The notes under the pieces were generated by a model, which searched no databases, was not told the DNA's origin, and saw only the letters and a program-made list of their open reading frames with translations. From positions 56,341-120,340 of the forward strand of contig JBGTJE010000043.1 in assembly GCA_041745295.1 (NCBI GenBank): a stretch of DNA of 64,000 bases. Direction: 5' to 3'. The position numbers were made by a program, and so were the translations under genes. Positions 43,560-52,048 of this stretch are shown piece after piece; position 1 is the stretch's first letter; every line of letters begins with the position of its first letter. This DNA is from JANMEB01 sp041745295 (GTDB taxonomy: Bacteria; Planctomycetota; Planctomycetia; Pirellulales; Pirellulaceae).

Positions 43560-43649
43560 AGCATTCCGTTTCCAATTCCGTTCTTCGTTTAACCGCCCGG
43601 CTTCCTTGCGCTGCGACCCCGTCCAGCGGCCTTGCACCTCATGATACTT

Positions 43650-43819
43650 GCATAGTCGCCTTTCGCTCCTAGGCTGTGCAATTATTCATTTTGGATGTAG
43701 CGCGGCCCTTCTGGGCCGCGTTTTCCGGTCGTTCGACGGCCTAGAAAGGCCGTCCTACGAATAAATTCACAGCCTCTCCGCGAAAGAACGTTCTTTCGCG
43801 GAGCGAAAGGCGACTATGC
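43650..43819. repeat. 60 bp perfect palindrome of family B type, split by an insertion
   Basis: Left part 43650-43669 (ending TTTCGCTCC) and right part 43780-43819 (starting GCGAAAGAACG) join into a perfect 60-base palindrome with centre AACGTT when 43670-43779 is removed. Related unsplit palindromes are at 47520-47571 and 62098-62135. The spacer 43560-44037 holds no gene. Confidence 0.85.
43670..43775. mobile_element. 106 bp element with inverted ends nested in a palindrome
   Basis: The element begins TAGGCTGTGCAATTATTC and ends GAATAAATTCACAGCCT; the 17-base ends are inverted with two mismatches. CTCC stands on both sides (43666-43669 and 43776-43779), as expected for a 4-base target duplication. 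Inside, 43697-43758 is a pair of hairpins with GTAG at one edge and CTAC at the other (GTAGCGCGGCC...; GGCCGTCCTAC). No coding frame fits. It looks like a MITE. Confidence 0.75.
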
Positions 43820-43939
43820 TCGCTTGCGAGCTGTAAAACAAGCGGCAGAGGTCATGCGGCAGTCTCGCACTTAGTTTTCAAACCGATGAACCAGCCAGAC
43901 AAGCTGAATGCGGCTTTTTTGGAACCCAAAACGAAGAAT

Positions 43940-43984
43940 GTCATTCCGGGCTGAGTCCCGGAATCCATTTTCCATGGATGGGGG
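43940..43984. repeat. Repeat family D, copy 2
   Basis: GTCATTCCGGG, CTGAGT, CCCGGAAT form the first hairpin; TCCAT and ATGGA the second. It lies beside the arsC relic. The bases just after (GAATTTCGG at 43984 and CCGAAATT at 44002) form another short inverted pair. Confidence 0.7.
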
Positions 43985-44037
43985 AATTTCGGTACGCGCT
44001 GAGCCGAAATTGGATTCGCGCTACCGCGGGATGGGTC

Positions 44038-44407
44038 CTAAACGTGAAGCGCGTCTTTATGCGTTTCAATCCATCCTTGCACACGGCCGCGAATCTCGTC
44101 GCGGATCTCTCGAAATGCTGCAATTCGAGCGGCCTCTGAACCGGTCGCCGCCGCTGGATCGTCTAGCGACCATGACTCGGTTTGAATGTCGCCCCAAAAA
44201 CTCTTTCACTGGTTTCGGATACTGACCGTCCATGCTGACGCCGATTTCATTCATGGCGCGCGTGGTCAACGGATTGATCTCCTTGGGTTCGGTTCCCGCG
44301 CTGTGGACTTCAACGGCGTCGCCGGCAACGTGTTTCATCAAGGCCTCCGCCATTTGACTACGGGCAGAATTGCCGGTGCAAACGAACAAGACTATGGGTT
44401 TCATCAT
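44038..44407 (-). pseudogene. arsC: Arsenate reductase / low-MW phosphatase relic with internal deletion
   Basis: The first half from ATG 44407 reads PIVLFVCTGNSARSQMAEAL with the catalytic Cys and Arg of the phosphatase loop, then EVHSAGTEPKEINPL and YPKPVKEFLG. The frame then breaks. In another frame the C-terminal part continues: FWGDIQTESWSLDDPAAATG, EAARIAAFREIRDEIRGRV, to a stop at 44038. The segment that normally carries FDYVITVCDNA...CPVF, about 25-30 residues including the second and third redox cysteines, is missing. A deletion joining KEFL to FWGD out of frame explains this. The product could not reduce arsenate. ATG 44404 is an alternative start. Confidence 0.8.
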
Positions 44408-44723
44408 GGGCACATTATTATTTCTCCGCACGAGTTAATTTTGCATTGTAACCCATCCATTCAGGCAGCGCGTTACGGCTAGTTGATGGAGCTCACGATT
44501 TAGGTTTTGAAACGAACCTGACCGCAAAATCTCTGGCCCAAATTGCCTAACTAGACAATCGTTTATCCAAAGCAACCCCACAGTAATTCGCGTCGTCGTT
44601 TGTGAAGATCCCCTCATCAAACCTTAACGTGTTCCCCTTGCATTGTTCCCGGATTCTTAAGAATTGCTCGATATCTTTTTCCTCCAACAAGGTTCTCTTC
44701 TGTACTTTTTTTGGAGGTTGGAC

Positions 44724-45884
44724 ATGGTGCGACGAAAGGGTTTTACACTGATTGAACTGTTGGTAGTGATCGCGATTATCGCGATCCTCATTTCGCTATT
44801 GTTGCCGGCGGTTATCGCGGTGCGCAACGCAGCTCGATCAACCCAGTGTGCGAATAATCTGCGGCAATTTGGCTTGGCGATGCTGTCCAAGGCCTCGAAT
44901 GACCCTGCCGCTTATCTATGTAGCGGTGCATTTGATTCGCGGCGCGATGGTTCCGTGGAACTATTCTCGTGGGTCGCCGACTGCGTCGGTGAGAAAACGT
45001 TGCCCAACGTTTTGCTGTGCCCAGCCAGCCCGTGCCTGGGTTCCGAAAAGCTCAATGACCTGATTGGAAAGGACACCTCCAACGCAGCTGTAACGCCGCC
45101 CGATCGTTTCGGCGCGGGCAGCGGCCCGATCCTCAACGCGATGGTGCCCTACAGCCAAGTCCGGATTGATTATGTTCGCAACAATCTTGTGGAGAAGGGT
45201 TACAACACGAACTATGCATCGAGTTGGCACATGGTCCGCTCGGCGCCAGGGATTATTACCCCTGCCGCCCCGGGCGTTCCGGCGACTCAGGGCAATTTGA
45301 AGAACTTCCTCAACACAGCCGGTCCATTGACTCTCACACGCATCGATTCGGCTGCGGTTCCAAGTTCGGCGATTCCATTGTTGGGTTGTGCCGACAAGGG
45401 TGACACGGCGGAAGCCACGTTGTCTGAAACGATTTCGACGGACTTCAAATTGGTAAAAGGCATCGTGTTGTGCGAGTCCTTCAACGACGGTCCGTCGTAC
45501 TACGACACGGGGACCGGAAAAGTCATCATCGTTCCCACCGGCACGCCTCAGGATTGGCTAGACTCCGATTTGCCAACCAAGGGCCAGATCGTCTCCGATG
45601 ACAGCATCTTCACCGGCAGCGCTTCGATTCCGCTCGTCCTGCAGGATACACGCGACTGGCGAGCCTATCACAATCGCAAACTCAATATTGTGTTTTGCGA
45701 CGGTAGCGTTCGAGCCGTTGTGGATGATAACGGTGACGGCTACATCAATCCAGGTTTTGGGGTACCACCAGGAAGCGACGTTGAGATTACCGGCTACGCC
45801 GACAATCGCTGCGAAGTCAATCCGTGGGACTTGTTCTGCGGGATCTTTATTGATAAAGGATTCGTGCGAAAAGCCTTCGAGTAA
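44724..45884 (+). CDS. DUF1559 protein with type II pseudopilin-like N-terminus
   Basis: A 386-residue protein. ATG 44724 follows GGAGG by 7 bases. The N-terminus is a prepilin-type motif: KGFTLIELLVVIAIIAILIS, with the cleavage Gly and the Glu at +5. The DUF1559 domain follows, with AARSTQCANNLRQFGLAM and the C-terminal AYHNRKLNIVFCDGSVRAVV block. Planctomycetes carry dozens to hundreds of these proteins, probably processed by a prepilin peptidase and displayed at the envelope. Their function is unknown. A strong terminator follows. The gene appears to be monocistronic. Confidence 0.93.
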   Translation: MVRRKGFTLIELLVVIAIIAILISLLLPAVIAVRNAARSTQCANNLRQFGLAMLSKASNDPAAYLCSGAFDSRRDGSVELFSWVADCVGEKTLPNVLLCPASPCLGSEKLNDLIGKDTSNAAVTPPDRFGAGSGPILNAMVPYSQVRIDYVRNNLVEKGYNTNYASSWHMVRSAPGIITPAAPGVPATQGNLKNFLNTAGPLTLTRIDSAAVPSSAIPLLGCADKGDTAEATLSETISTDFKLVKGIVLCESFNDGPSYYDTGTGKVIIVPTGTPQDWLDSDLPTKGQIVSDDSIFTGSASIPLVLQDTRDWRAYHNRKLNIVFCDGSVRAVVDDNGDGYINPGFGVPPGSDVEITGYADNRCEVNPWDLFCGIFIDKGFVRKAFE

Positions 45885-45927
45885 CCGATTGTGAGCGATC
45901 ACAATCGATCGGTACACACCGCGCGAG

Positions 45928-45962
45928 CAACGGCGCCACTAGTTTGGCGCCGTTGTTTTTTT
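45928..45962 (+). terminator. Rho-independent terminator of the DUF1559 gene
   Basis: Perfect arms CAACGGCGCCA and TGGCGCCGTTG enclose CTAGTT and are followed by seven Ts. It starts 43 bases after the stop codon. Confidence 0.93.
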
Positions 45963-45970
45963 GCGACAAG

Positions 45971-46004
45971 AAAAAAGAACGCCCTCAATCGAAGATCGAG
46001 GGCG
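45971..46004 (-). terminator. Terminator of a minus-strand small transcription unit
   Basis: On the minus strand CGCCCTCGATC, a short loop and GATTGAGGGCG form the stem (45980-46004), followed by T-rich sequence complementary to the A-run at 45971-45976. It faces the DUF1559 terminator, so the two transcripts converge. Confidence 0.8.
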
Positions 46005-46035
46005 AATCAAGGGTCAGAAATAGAACAGGTGACGC

Positions 46036-46095
46036 TCACGGTTTTGGGAAAGCCACGGGGCGCTTTCCCGGCGAGTGATCTGGTGGTTCTGGCAT
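46036..46095 (-). CDS. Possible 19-residue small protein
   Basis: ATG 46095 is preceded by GGGAGGG about 6 bases upstream, and the frame MPEPPDHSPGKRPVAFPKP ends in TGA at 46036. It is Pro-rich and basic, without a hydrophobic segment. A promoter-like pair lies upstream at 46147-46174 and a terminator 30 bases downstream. So a transcript of about 170 bases may exist to make this peptide, or may be a small RNA in which the frame is incidental. No family is known to me. Confidence 0.4.
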   Translation of the reverse strand: MPEPPDHSPGKRPVAFPKP

Positions 46096-46146
46096 AAGCA
46101 GCCCTCCCTCATCAAACGAATTTGGTCGTGCATCTGTACTCATCTG

Positions 46147-46174
46147 ATTATGCGGCAACTTGGATTCAGTTCAA
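46147..46174 (-). promoter_or_regulatory. Sigma70-like promoter of the small minus-strand unit
   Basis: On the minus strand TTGAAC (46174-46169) and CATAAT (46152-46147) are separated by 16 bases. Transcription would begin near 46140 and run to the terminator at 45971-46004. Confidence 0.5.
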
Positions 46175-46386
46175 GTTTTTTTTGGCCGGATCGCCGAAAT
46201 TGTGCCAACAAAATAGTGGCCACTTAGCGTGGATTTCGTTAGGCAAGATTTTCCGGCAAAAAATCGAGCTGGCATGCTAGGTGCGGTGGCCATGGATTTA
46301 GTTTGGACTTGTGCCGATCGACGCAAGCATCTACAAGATTGCCCCCGCAGCCTGTCATTCCTGGGAGTTCTTCAATCGCTGCGACG

Positions 46387-47496
46387 GTGTTAGGCCAAGA
46401 ATCGATTTCAAAGACCGCCCGGATAAACCCGGCGGCTCGCTTTCACTGCGCGCTGGCCTTGGGCCTTGGCATTTCGCTGCTCGGTTGCGGAACGCTCGAC
46501 GTCAATCGATTCACCGATCGGCTGATCGCGTCCAACGAACGGGATTGGTCCCCGCAATTTCGCGTGCTCCCCAAAGCCGTCATCGCCGGCGACCAAATCA
46601 CCGTCTACAACATTCGGAACAACATCTATCTGGGTGAAAAGGACTTCGTTGTCCAGCATTACGACAAGTTGTTTTCGCTGCACGATGTTCAGACCGTCGA
46701 CTTCATCATCGTTCCCTTCCAAGGCATGGAATCGATCGCCCACACGATGCTGAGTTTCGGCTTGACCGACGGTACCTACCTGGCGGTCTCAGTCGAAGTC
46801 CGTACGGAAAAGGGCGAGTCGTACACCACGGCGCTCGGCCTGAGCCACGAATTTGAACTTGCGTACGTCGTGGCCGACGAACGGGACTTGATTCGTTTGC
46901 GGACCCGGCACCGCGACGCCGAGGTCTATCTCTATCCGTGTCGGGCCACTCCGCAACAAGCCCAAGACTTGTTTGTCGACGTGATGCAGCGCGCCAACCA
47001 GTTGGCCGAGAGGCCGGAGTTCTACGACACGATCACCAACAATTGCACCAATAACTTGGTCCGTCATGTCAATCGCGTGATGCCCAACAAGATCCCCAGC
47101 GCCTGGCAGATCCTGCTCTCGGGGCACTCGGACCGCTACGCCTACGACTTGGGTCTGCTCGACCAGCGAATTCCATTCGAAGAGCTCAAAGAATTGGCGC
47201 ATATTAATGACTTGGCAGAAGCGAATTACGACGCCCCGGATTTTTCGCAAAAGATCCGCTCGCGGATCAGCCGGCTTGAGGATCACATTCCAGATACGCT
47301 GCCCGATACCCTAGCCCAAAACGACGGCGAGACTTCCGCGGCCGATTCTTCACGGGTCGCAGGTTCTCGCCTCGCTCGCCGCTGGGCCGATTTTCGCGAC
47401 GGGCTGCAAAAGCAAGGCCGGCGACCCATCACCCCCCGTCGGTCGCGAGACTCGGCCGAAATTGCCGATCCCGTCGAACTCTCGATCGAGGAATAG
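46387..47496 (+). CDS. DUF4105 (Lnb N-terminal-like) lipoprotein
   Basis: A predicted lipoprotein: RFHCALALGLGISLLGC ends in the lipobox SLLGC. The DUF4105 domain is clear: YNIRNNIYLGEKDFVVQHYD, DVQTVDFIIVPFQGM, SIAHTMLSFGLTDGTYLAVSVE and the Cys/Asn block YDTITNNCTNNLVRHVN. DUF4105 is a papain-like (NlpC/P60-related) fold; the Cys in NNCTNN and His in SIAHTM suggest a thiol hydrolase in the periplasm. The start is uncertain: GTG 46387 gives a 34-residue signal but lacks a ribosome-binding site, and TTG 46303 is the frame limit. The C-terminus is Arg/Ser-rich. The 502 bases upstream hold the two terminators, the small unit and its promoter. Confidence 0.82.
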   Translation: MLGQESISKTARINPAARFHCALALGLGISLLGCGTLDVNRFTDRLIASNERDWSPQFRVLPKAVIAGDQITVYNIRNNIYLGEKDFVVQHYDKLFSLHDVQTVDFIIVPFQGMESIAHTMLSFGLTDGTYLAVSVEVRTEKGESYTTALGLSHEFELAYVVADERDLIRLRTRHRDAEVYLYPCRATPQQAQDLFVDVMQRANQLAERPEFYDTITNNCTNNLVRHVNRVMPNKIPSAWQILLSGHSDRYAYDLGLLDQRIPFEELKELAHINDLAEANYDAPDFSQKIRSRISRLEDHIPDTLPDTLAQNDGETSAADSSRVAGSRLARRWADFRDGLQKQGRRPITPRRSRDSAEIADPVELSIEE

Positions 47497-47519
47497 TCGC
47501 TGGCCTCGTGGGATGGCAT

Positions 47520-47571
47520 TGTCGCCTTTCGTTCCGCGAAAGAACGTGCTTTTGCGGAGCAAAAGCCGACA
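47520..47571. repeat. Family B palindrome, copy with mismatches
   Basis: TGTCGCCTTTCGTTCCGC pairs, with a few mismatches, with GCGGAGCAAAAGCCGACA around a centre like AACGTG. It is the same palindrome as the one split at 43650-43819. Confidence 0.75.
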
Positions 47572-47690
47572 CTGCCCAAGCAAATTGAAAACGAGTCCGG
47601 CGTCATCGCATCGATAGCCATAACGAAGGGAAGATCGCAAGGAAGGAGGGATTCGATCGACAAATTCTTCGAACGCGTAACCTAACCAGG

Positions 47691-47735
47691 CGTCTTTCCG
47701 GGCTGAGTCCCGGAATCCATCTTCCTTGGATGGAG
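47691..47735. repeat. Repeat family D, copy 3
   Basis: TTCCGGG, CTGAGT, CCCGGAA form the first hairpin; TCCATCTTCCTTGGA the second, with one mismatch. Confidence 0.7.
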
Positions 47736-47868
47736 GAGTTGCCCTACGTCCAACTTCCCAATGTGGATTCTCCCTATTTCCCCTTCTTCTTTGTGCGCTT
47801 TGCGTCTTTGTGCTTCAAATTTCTTTTCTTCCGGGATCCAGACCCGCCTCGTTTTATTGCAGCCTCCC

Positions 47869-47914
47869 TTGACGCTGCTCGGCCGGTGTGTATGCTGAAC
47901 TAGGTACATAGTAC
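47869..47914 (+). promoter_or_regulatory. Promoter and candidate operator of the YtrA-ABC operon
   Basis: TTGACG (47869-47874) and TATGCT (47891-47896) are 16 bases apart. GTAC-ATA-GTAC at 47904-47914 lies where transcription would start and is a dyad suited to a GntR-type dimer. The regulator gene begins at 47925 after AGAGG, so autorepression is likely. Confidence 0.55.
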
Positions 47915-47924
47915 AGAGGACAAA

Positions 47925-48320
47925 ATGCACTTGCACATCGAGCCGAGCAATGGACTGGCGATCTACGACCAGATCGCCCGGCAGATTAAGTTCGCGATCG
48001 CCGGCGGGGCGCTCCGCGAAGGGGAACTGGCCCCCGGAATCCGCGAGCTGGCCCGCGAGCTGACGATCAACCCCAACACCGTCGCCCGTGCTTATCAGCA
48101 GTTGCAGTTCGACGAGATTTTGGAAACAGCTCGCGGAACCGGAATGGTGGTCAAGAAAACTGCCGCCGCACGCTGCCGCAAGGAACGCGCTGAGCTGATC
48201 CAGGAACGCCTGAGCAGCGCTTTGATGGAAGCCAAAAAGAGCGGCATTTCGACCAGCGACATTCGCGCACTGCTGGATAAAGAACTCAAACGGTTGGAAA
48301 AAGAGGAGGCCTCGGCATGA
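47925..48320 (+). CDS. GntR-family transcriptional regulator, YtrA subfamily
   Basis: A 131-residue regulator. The winged helix-turn-helix (about 10-77) has GLAIYDQIARQIKFAIAGG, ELARELTINPNTVARAYQQL and ETARGTGMVV. Only a short helical tail follows in place of a ligand domain, which defines the YtrA group. These proteins usually repress an operon for an ABC exporter and respond to cell-envelope stress or antibiotics. The ABC ATPase gene begins inside its stop codon (ATGA), so the three genes form one operon. Confidence 0.92.
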   Translation: MHLHIEPSNGLAIYDQIARQIKFAIAGGALREGELAPGIRELARELTINPNTVARAYQQLQFDEILETARGTGMVVKKTAAARCRKERAELIQERLSSALMEAKKSGISTSDIRALLDKELKRLEKEEASA

Positions 48321-49240
48321 CATCCGTGATCCAATTCGACTCCGTGTGCAAATCGTTCCGCCGCAAGAAAGTTCTGGATCACGTTTCGTTCGATGTCCCG
48401 CCCGGTGTCGTGTACGCATTGCTCGGTGAAAACGGCGCCGGAAAAACGACGTCGATCAAGACCATGTTGGGTTTGGTCCTGGCCGATTCGGGATCGGCCC
48501 GCGTATTGGGCCTCGATTGCCGCCGGCAAGATCTGGAAATCCGCCGCAGCGTTGGATTTGTTGCCGAACAGCCGCAGCTCTATCCCTGGATGACGGTCGA
48601 CGAAGTCGGCTGGTTCGCCGCCGGATTTTATCCCGACGGATACTTTAAAGAATTCGTCCGGCAGATCGACTCGTTCCACGTTCCGCGCGAACAAAAAATC
48701 GAACAATTGTCCAAGGGAATGCGGGCCAAAGTCGCTTTGGCGCTCGCCATGTCCCACGATCCGCAGCTCCTGATTCTGGACGAGCCGACTTCGGGCTTAG
48801 ATCCGCTTGTCCGCCGCGAGTTTTTGCAAAGCATGGTGGACCGAGCGGCCACCGGCAAAACGGTTTTCCTGGCCAGTCATCAGATCGCGGAAGTCGAACG
48901 AGTCGCCGATTACGTCGCCTTGCTCCGCGACGGCAAAATCGCCGTCGCCGGCCGCTTGGACGAACTGAAACAGCAACTCGTTCAAGTCCAAATCACTGTG
49001 CGTGAGACGATGGTCCCGCTTCCCGATTTGAACGGCCATGTCGTCGCCAGTTTCCGCAAAGGCCGCCAATGGCAGGCGCTGGTCCGCGATTTTTCAGATG
49101 ATCTCGTCCGCTCTCTTCAATCACACGACTACGTCGATCACTTTGAATCGCGGATGCCCTCTCTCGAAGAAATCTACGTCGCCTATCTCGGCAGCCCGCC
49201 CCCCGCCAATCCCGATCTCCCCGCGGAGTCCACCGCATGA
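48317..49240 (+). CDS. ABC transporter ATP-binding protein
   Basis: A 307-residue ATPase of the ABC-2/drug-export type. Walker A is GENGAGKTTSIKTM, the signature is LSKGMRAKVALALAM (LSKGM replaces LSGGQ), and Walker B is LLILDEPTSGLDP, followed by the switch His in LASHQIAE. The C-terminal 90 residues form the accessory region often seen in this class. It overlaps the regulator gene at its start and the permease gene at its end, each by ATGA, so all three are translated together. Confidence 0.93.
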   Translation: MTSVIQFDSVCKSFRRKKVLDHVSFDVPPGVVYALLGENGAGKTTSIKTMLGLVLADSGSARVLGLDCRRQDLEIRRSVGFVAEQPQLYPWMTVDEVGWFAAGFYPDGYFKEFVRQIDSFHVPREQKIEQLSKGMRAKVALALAMSHDPQLLILDEPTSGLDPLVRREFLQSMVDRAATGKTVFLASHQIAEVERVADYVALLRDGKIAVAGRLDELKQQLVQVQITVRETMVPLPDLNGHVVASFRKGRQWQALVRDFSDDLVRSLQSHDYVDHFESRMPSLEEIYVAYLGSPPPANPDLPAESTA

Positions 49241-51780
49241 CTCCGCGCACTCAATTCGCCCGCCTTCTCTGGAAAGAATACCGCCAAGTGCGAGCCTTCG
49301 GTTGGCTGTTGCTGGGGGCTGGTTTGGCGCTCGTGTTGTTTCCGCTGTTCTCGCCTTTTGCGACAGCCCGAGTCATGGCGGTATTATTCGCCGCAGCAGC
49401 CGCGGCGACGATTTTTTCGAACGAGCATGAGAACGGGACGTTTTGGTTTCAGCGCGCTTTGCCGACCACACTCCGCGACGTCGCCCTAGCGAAGATCTGT
49501 GTCGCCATCGTCGGCGCAATCGGCATTTTCTTAGTGTTATGGCTCTCCGGACAATTGACCTTGGTGGTTACGGGACGAAGTTGGCCCGCAGACGCGAGTC
49601 GCATGGACGAGTTCGGCGAAGGTCTTTTGACAATCTTCGAATTTTTAGTGTTTGGGACGTTGATGTCGTTAGTCGATCGTCGGCCGCTCGTCGCACTTGC
49701 CAAGACGGTCGCACTAGTCATTAGCGTTCGATGGTTTGGATTCCTTCTGGACTTGGTTGTGTATCCCGGCTTGTTCTATGTACCGAGTAATCCTTGGACC
49801 TCAATTGCGTTTCGGGGCATTGCCATCGCCGTTGGCGGTTTCATGGCCTTTCGTTACGCCACAAAGTGGTATGCGGACACGCCGATTCAACTTCTTTCGC
49901 CAATGATGCGGTCGAAGCTTTGGCAAACACCGACCTCACTTTTTCAAATCGAGTCGGTGTTGCGCGGCCAGTGGCGACGCTTGCTTTGGCTGCAAACGCG
50001 GGTGTCAATTTGGCCATTCGCGACAATCACAATAATTGGCGTCGCGATTTCGATCCTAGATTCCGTCCTCCACCAAGTAACTTATCGTGCGGTTTGCGCC
50101 TCGATGTTGTTGGGAGCGTTTACCTTTCGTGCCGCAAAAAGCCATCAAAACGCCTTGCGCGCGTTCGCCGCAAGCTCTATGACCGTCTGGTTTTCCCAAT
50201 TGGCTATTCCGGCGTTCTGCTGCGTAATTGTCTCCATCACGTTGACATTCACTCACCCCTATTGGCGAGAACAGAGTCAAGCGGATTTCGTTCAACGGAG
50301 TATGTTGATCTCCGTTGCCGCCACGATCGCTTCTTTCACATGGGGACAATTAGCATCGCTCGCAAGTCGAACTATGTTTGGATCGATCGGATTGTCGACG
50401 ATTCTATCGATTCCCGCGCTGCTGTGGGCCGTCGTGGTGGTTGAGGGAAAGGCTCCTCATCTGCTCTTCCTCACGCCGATTTTTCTTTATCCGTTGATTG
50501 AATCGATCATTCGCTCGCGGCGATGGAATTCAGATGAAACACGACGCGCTCACCATTGGTGGGCAATTCGATTGGGGCTTTATGCGGCGCTTTCAATAGG
50601 GCTCATTGTGTTCCGAGCGTGCGAGATTCCGCTCGTCACCAACGAGCAATTGGCCGAAGCCCTCGCCGATGTTCCTCGACTTAGTCCGAATCAATTAAGA
50701 CGTTTCAGGAGCATCGGTGACGAGCTTGAGAAGAATCAAGCAAATCGAGCTGAATGGGTGAATGACCATCGACGCGAGGTGGATGAAATTCTTGGCGAAG
50801 ACTTCACAAAAAACGCCCTGCCAAGCTCGCTAGGTTCGATCCAACAAAAGGATTTTCTGCGTGCAATTTTCATTTATACGTATATGTATTCCGCTTTTGA
50901 GAGCAGCGTTCGCCACTCCGATGTCGAACTTGGCGAAAGGATCATCGCCAAACATCCCTTTATGTCGCCTTGGCAAGGGCTGAACGTTGTCCGCTGGTGT
51001 CAGCTTCCGAAAAATGATTCCGTTCAAATTCGAGAACTCGCCCGAAGAATTCAATCCTCATTTGATGATGAAACCATACTTCAATCTATCGAAGTTTTTT
51101 ATAATTATCGGTTTCATTCACGGGGAGATCCCAGCATTGTTCGCCTTGTCGATGCGGCGCGCTGGATTCGACAGGTTCGAGTCGAGGCGGTTCGGATTCA
51201 TCGCTTGACCAAATTTGTTATGGGTCAAATCCGCAAAGGAGTGTCACTCAACGAGCTAAAATCCATGTCCCCTCGCGTTCAGCTGGCCTTGGCTGGTGAC
51301 CGCATCGACGGACTATCCGGAGACAATTGCGTACTGTTCCAAGAAATTGTCAGCCGATTCGAGCAACAAACGCGTTCCCTTCGGGGCACAATTCTGCAGC
51401 TCGCGCTGATGAGCTGGCAATTGGATCATGTAGGCCAACTTCCTGGTTCGCTGGACGAACTTAAAGGAGAATATCTCGATAGCATTCCTAATGACCTATC
51501 CACGGGAATGCCATTCTTGCTCATCAAGGACCGACGGCCGGTTACAGGTCACATCTATTACAAAAATGAATTGCTCGGCATTGATGGTAAACTGCCGCCA
51601 TTTCTTTGCGCGGCTGAATCTGGGTGGGACCTAAGTTTGCCTGAGCCCGAATTGGTCGAACAGATATGGGCGACTGGCAATCCAAGTACGTGGCTGTTTC
51701 CGTTGGGCCTTCCGGCGGAAGAATCCGAATCCAAGCATGGCGAGAGTCAGCCAGCAAACAACGAGAAGTCCGAGAAATAA
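49237..51780 (+). CDS. ABC transporter permease with large C-terminal soluble region
   Basis: An 847-residue protein. The first part (about 1-470) has 10-12 transmembrane helices in two sets, beginning RLLWKEYRQVRAFGWLLLGA, with FSNEHENGTFWFQRALPTT typical of ABC-2 type permeases with duplicated halves. Residues about 475-720 are soluble and helical. At about 720-760 a motif LALMSWQLDHVGQLPGSLDE then YLDSIPNDLSTGMPF resembles a planctomycete module that also resembles the C-terminus of pseudopilins. The tail is Glu/Ser/Lys-rich. The soluble extension is absent from ordinary permeases and may be extracytoplasmic. Exported substrate unknown. Confidence 0.83.
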   Translation: MTPRTQFARLLWKEYRQVRAFGWLLLGAGLALVLFPLFSPFATARVMAVLFAAAAAATIFSNEHENGTFWFQRALPTTLRDVALAKICVAIVGAIGIFLVLWLSGQLTLVVTGRSWPADASRMDEFGEGLLTIFEFLVFGTLMSLVDRRPLVALAKTVALVISVRWFGFLLDLVVYPGLFYVPSNPWTSIAFRGIAIAVGGFMAFRYATKWYADTPIQLLSPMMRSKLWQTPTSLFQIESVLRGQWRRLLWLQTRVSIWPFATITIIGVAISILDSVLHQVTYRAVCASMLLGAFTFRAAKSHQNALRAFAASSMTVWFSQLAIPAFCCVIVSITLTFTHPYWREQSQADFVQRSMLISVAATIASFTWGQLASLASRTMFGSIGLSTILSIPALLWAVVVVEGKAPHLLFLTPIFLYPLIESIIRSRRWNSDETRRAHHWWAIRLGLYAALSIGLIVFRACEIPLVTNEQLAEALADVPRLSPNQLRRFRSIGDELEKNQANRAEWVNDHRREVDEILGEDFTKNALPSSLGSIQQKDFLRAIFIYTYMYSAFESSVRHSDVELGERIIAKHPFMSPWQGLNVVRWCQLPKNDSVQIRELARRIQSSFDDETILQSIEVFYNYRFHSRGDPSIVRLVDAARWIRQVRVEAVRIHRLTKFVMGQIRKGVSLNELKSMSPRVQLALAGDRIDGLSGDNCVLFQEIVSRFEQQTRSLRGTILQLALMSWQLDHVGQLPGSLDELKGEYLDSIPNDLSTGMPFLLIKDRRPVTGHIYYKNELLGIDGKLPPFLCAAESGWDLSLPEPELVEQIWATGNPSTWLFPLGLPAEESESKHGESQPANNEKSEK

Positions 51781-52048
51781 TAAACGCGATTCTGATTGCT
51801 GGTGCACCGGAACATCAATTTAGTCAACGCAAGGTCGCAAAGCGTGCTAGTGTTTGCTTTGTTCGGTCGTGATCTCAATCGTGGATGATAAAGCCTGCGC
51901 CCATCCGATAAACCGAACAAGAAGGTCATTCAGCAGTTCGTCGCGAAGGACCGCTCACTTTTTTCATTCTTGATTCGTCGCCTTTTTTGCGACCCTGCGC
52001 CTTGGCGTCATTGCGTTTGAATTTCTTTTCTTCCGCGCAGCAGCGGCG

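Larger units (their letters stand above)
47497..47924. other. Repeat-rich spacer before the YtrA-ABC operon
   Basis: The spacer holds a family B palindrome (47520-47571), a family D copy (47691-47735), a low-GC stretch (47760-47835), and the operon promoter (47869-47896). No gene is seen. Confidence 0.6.
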
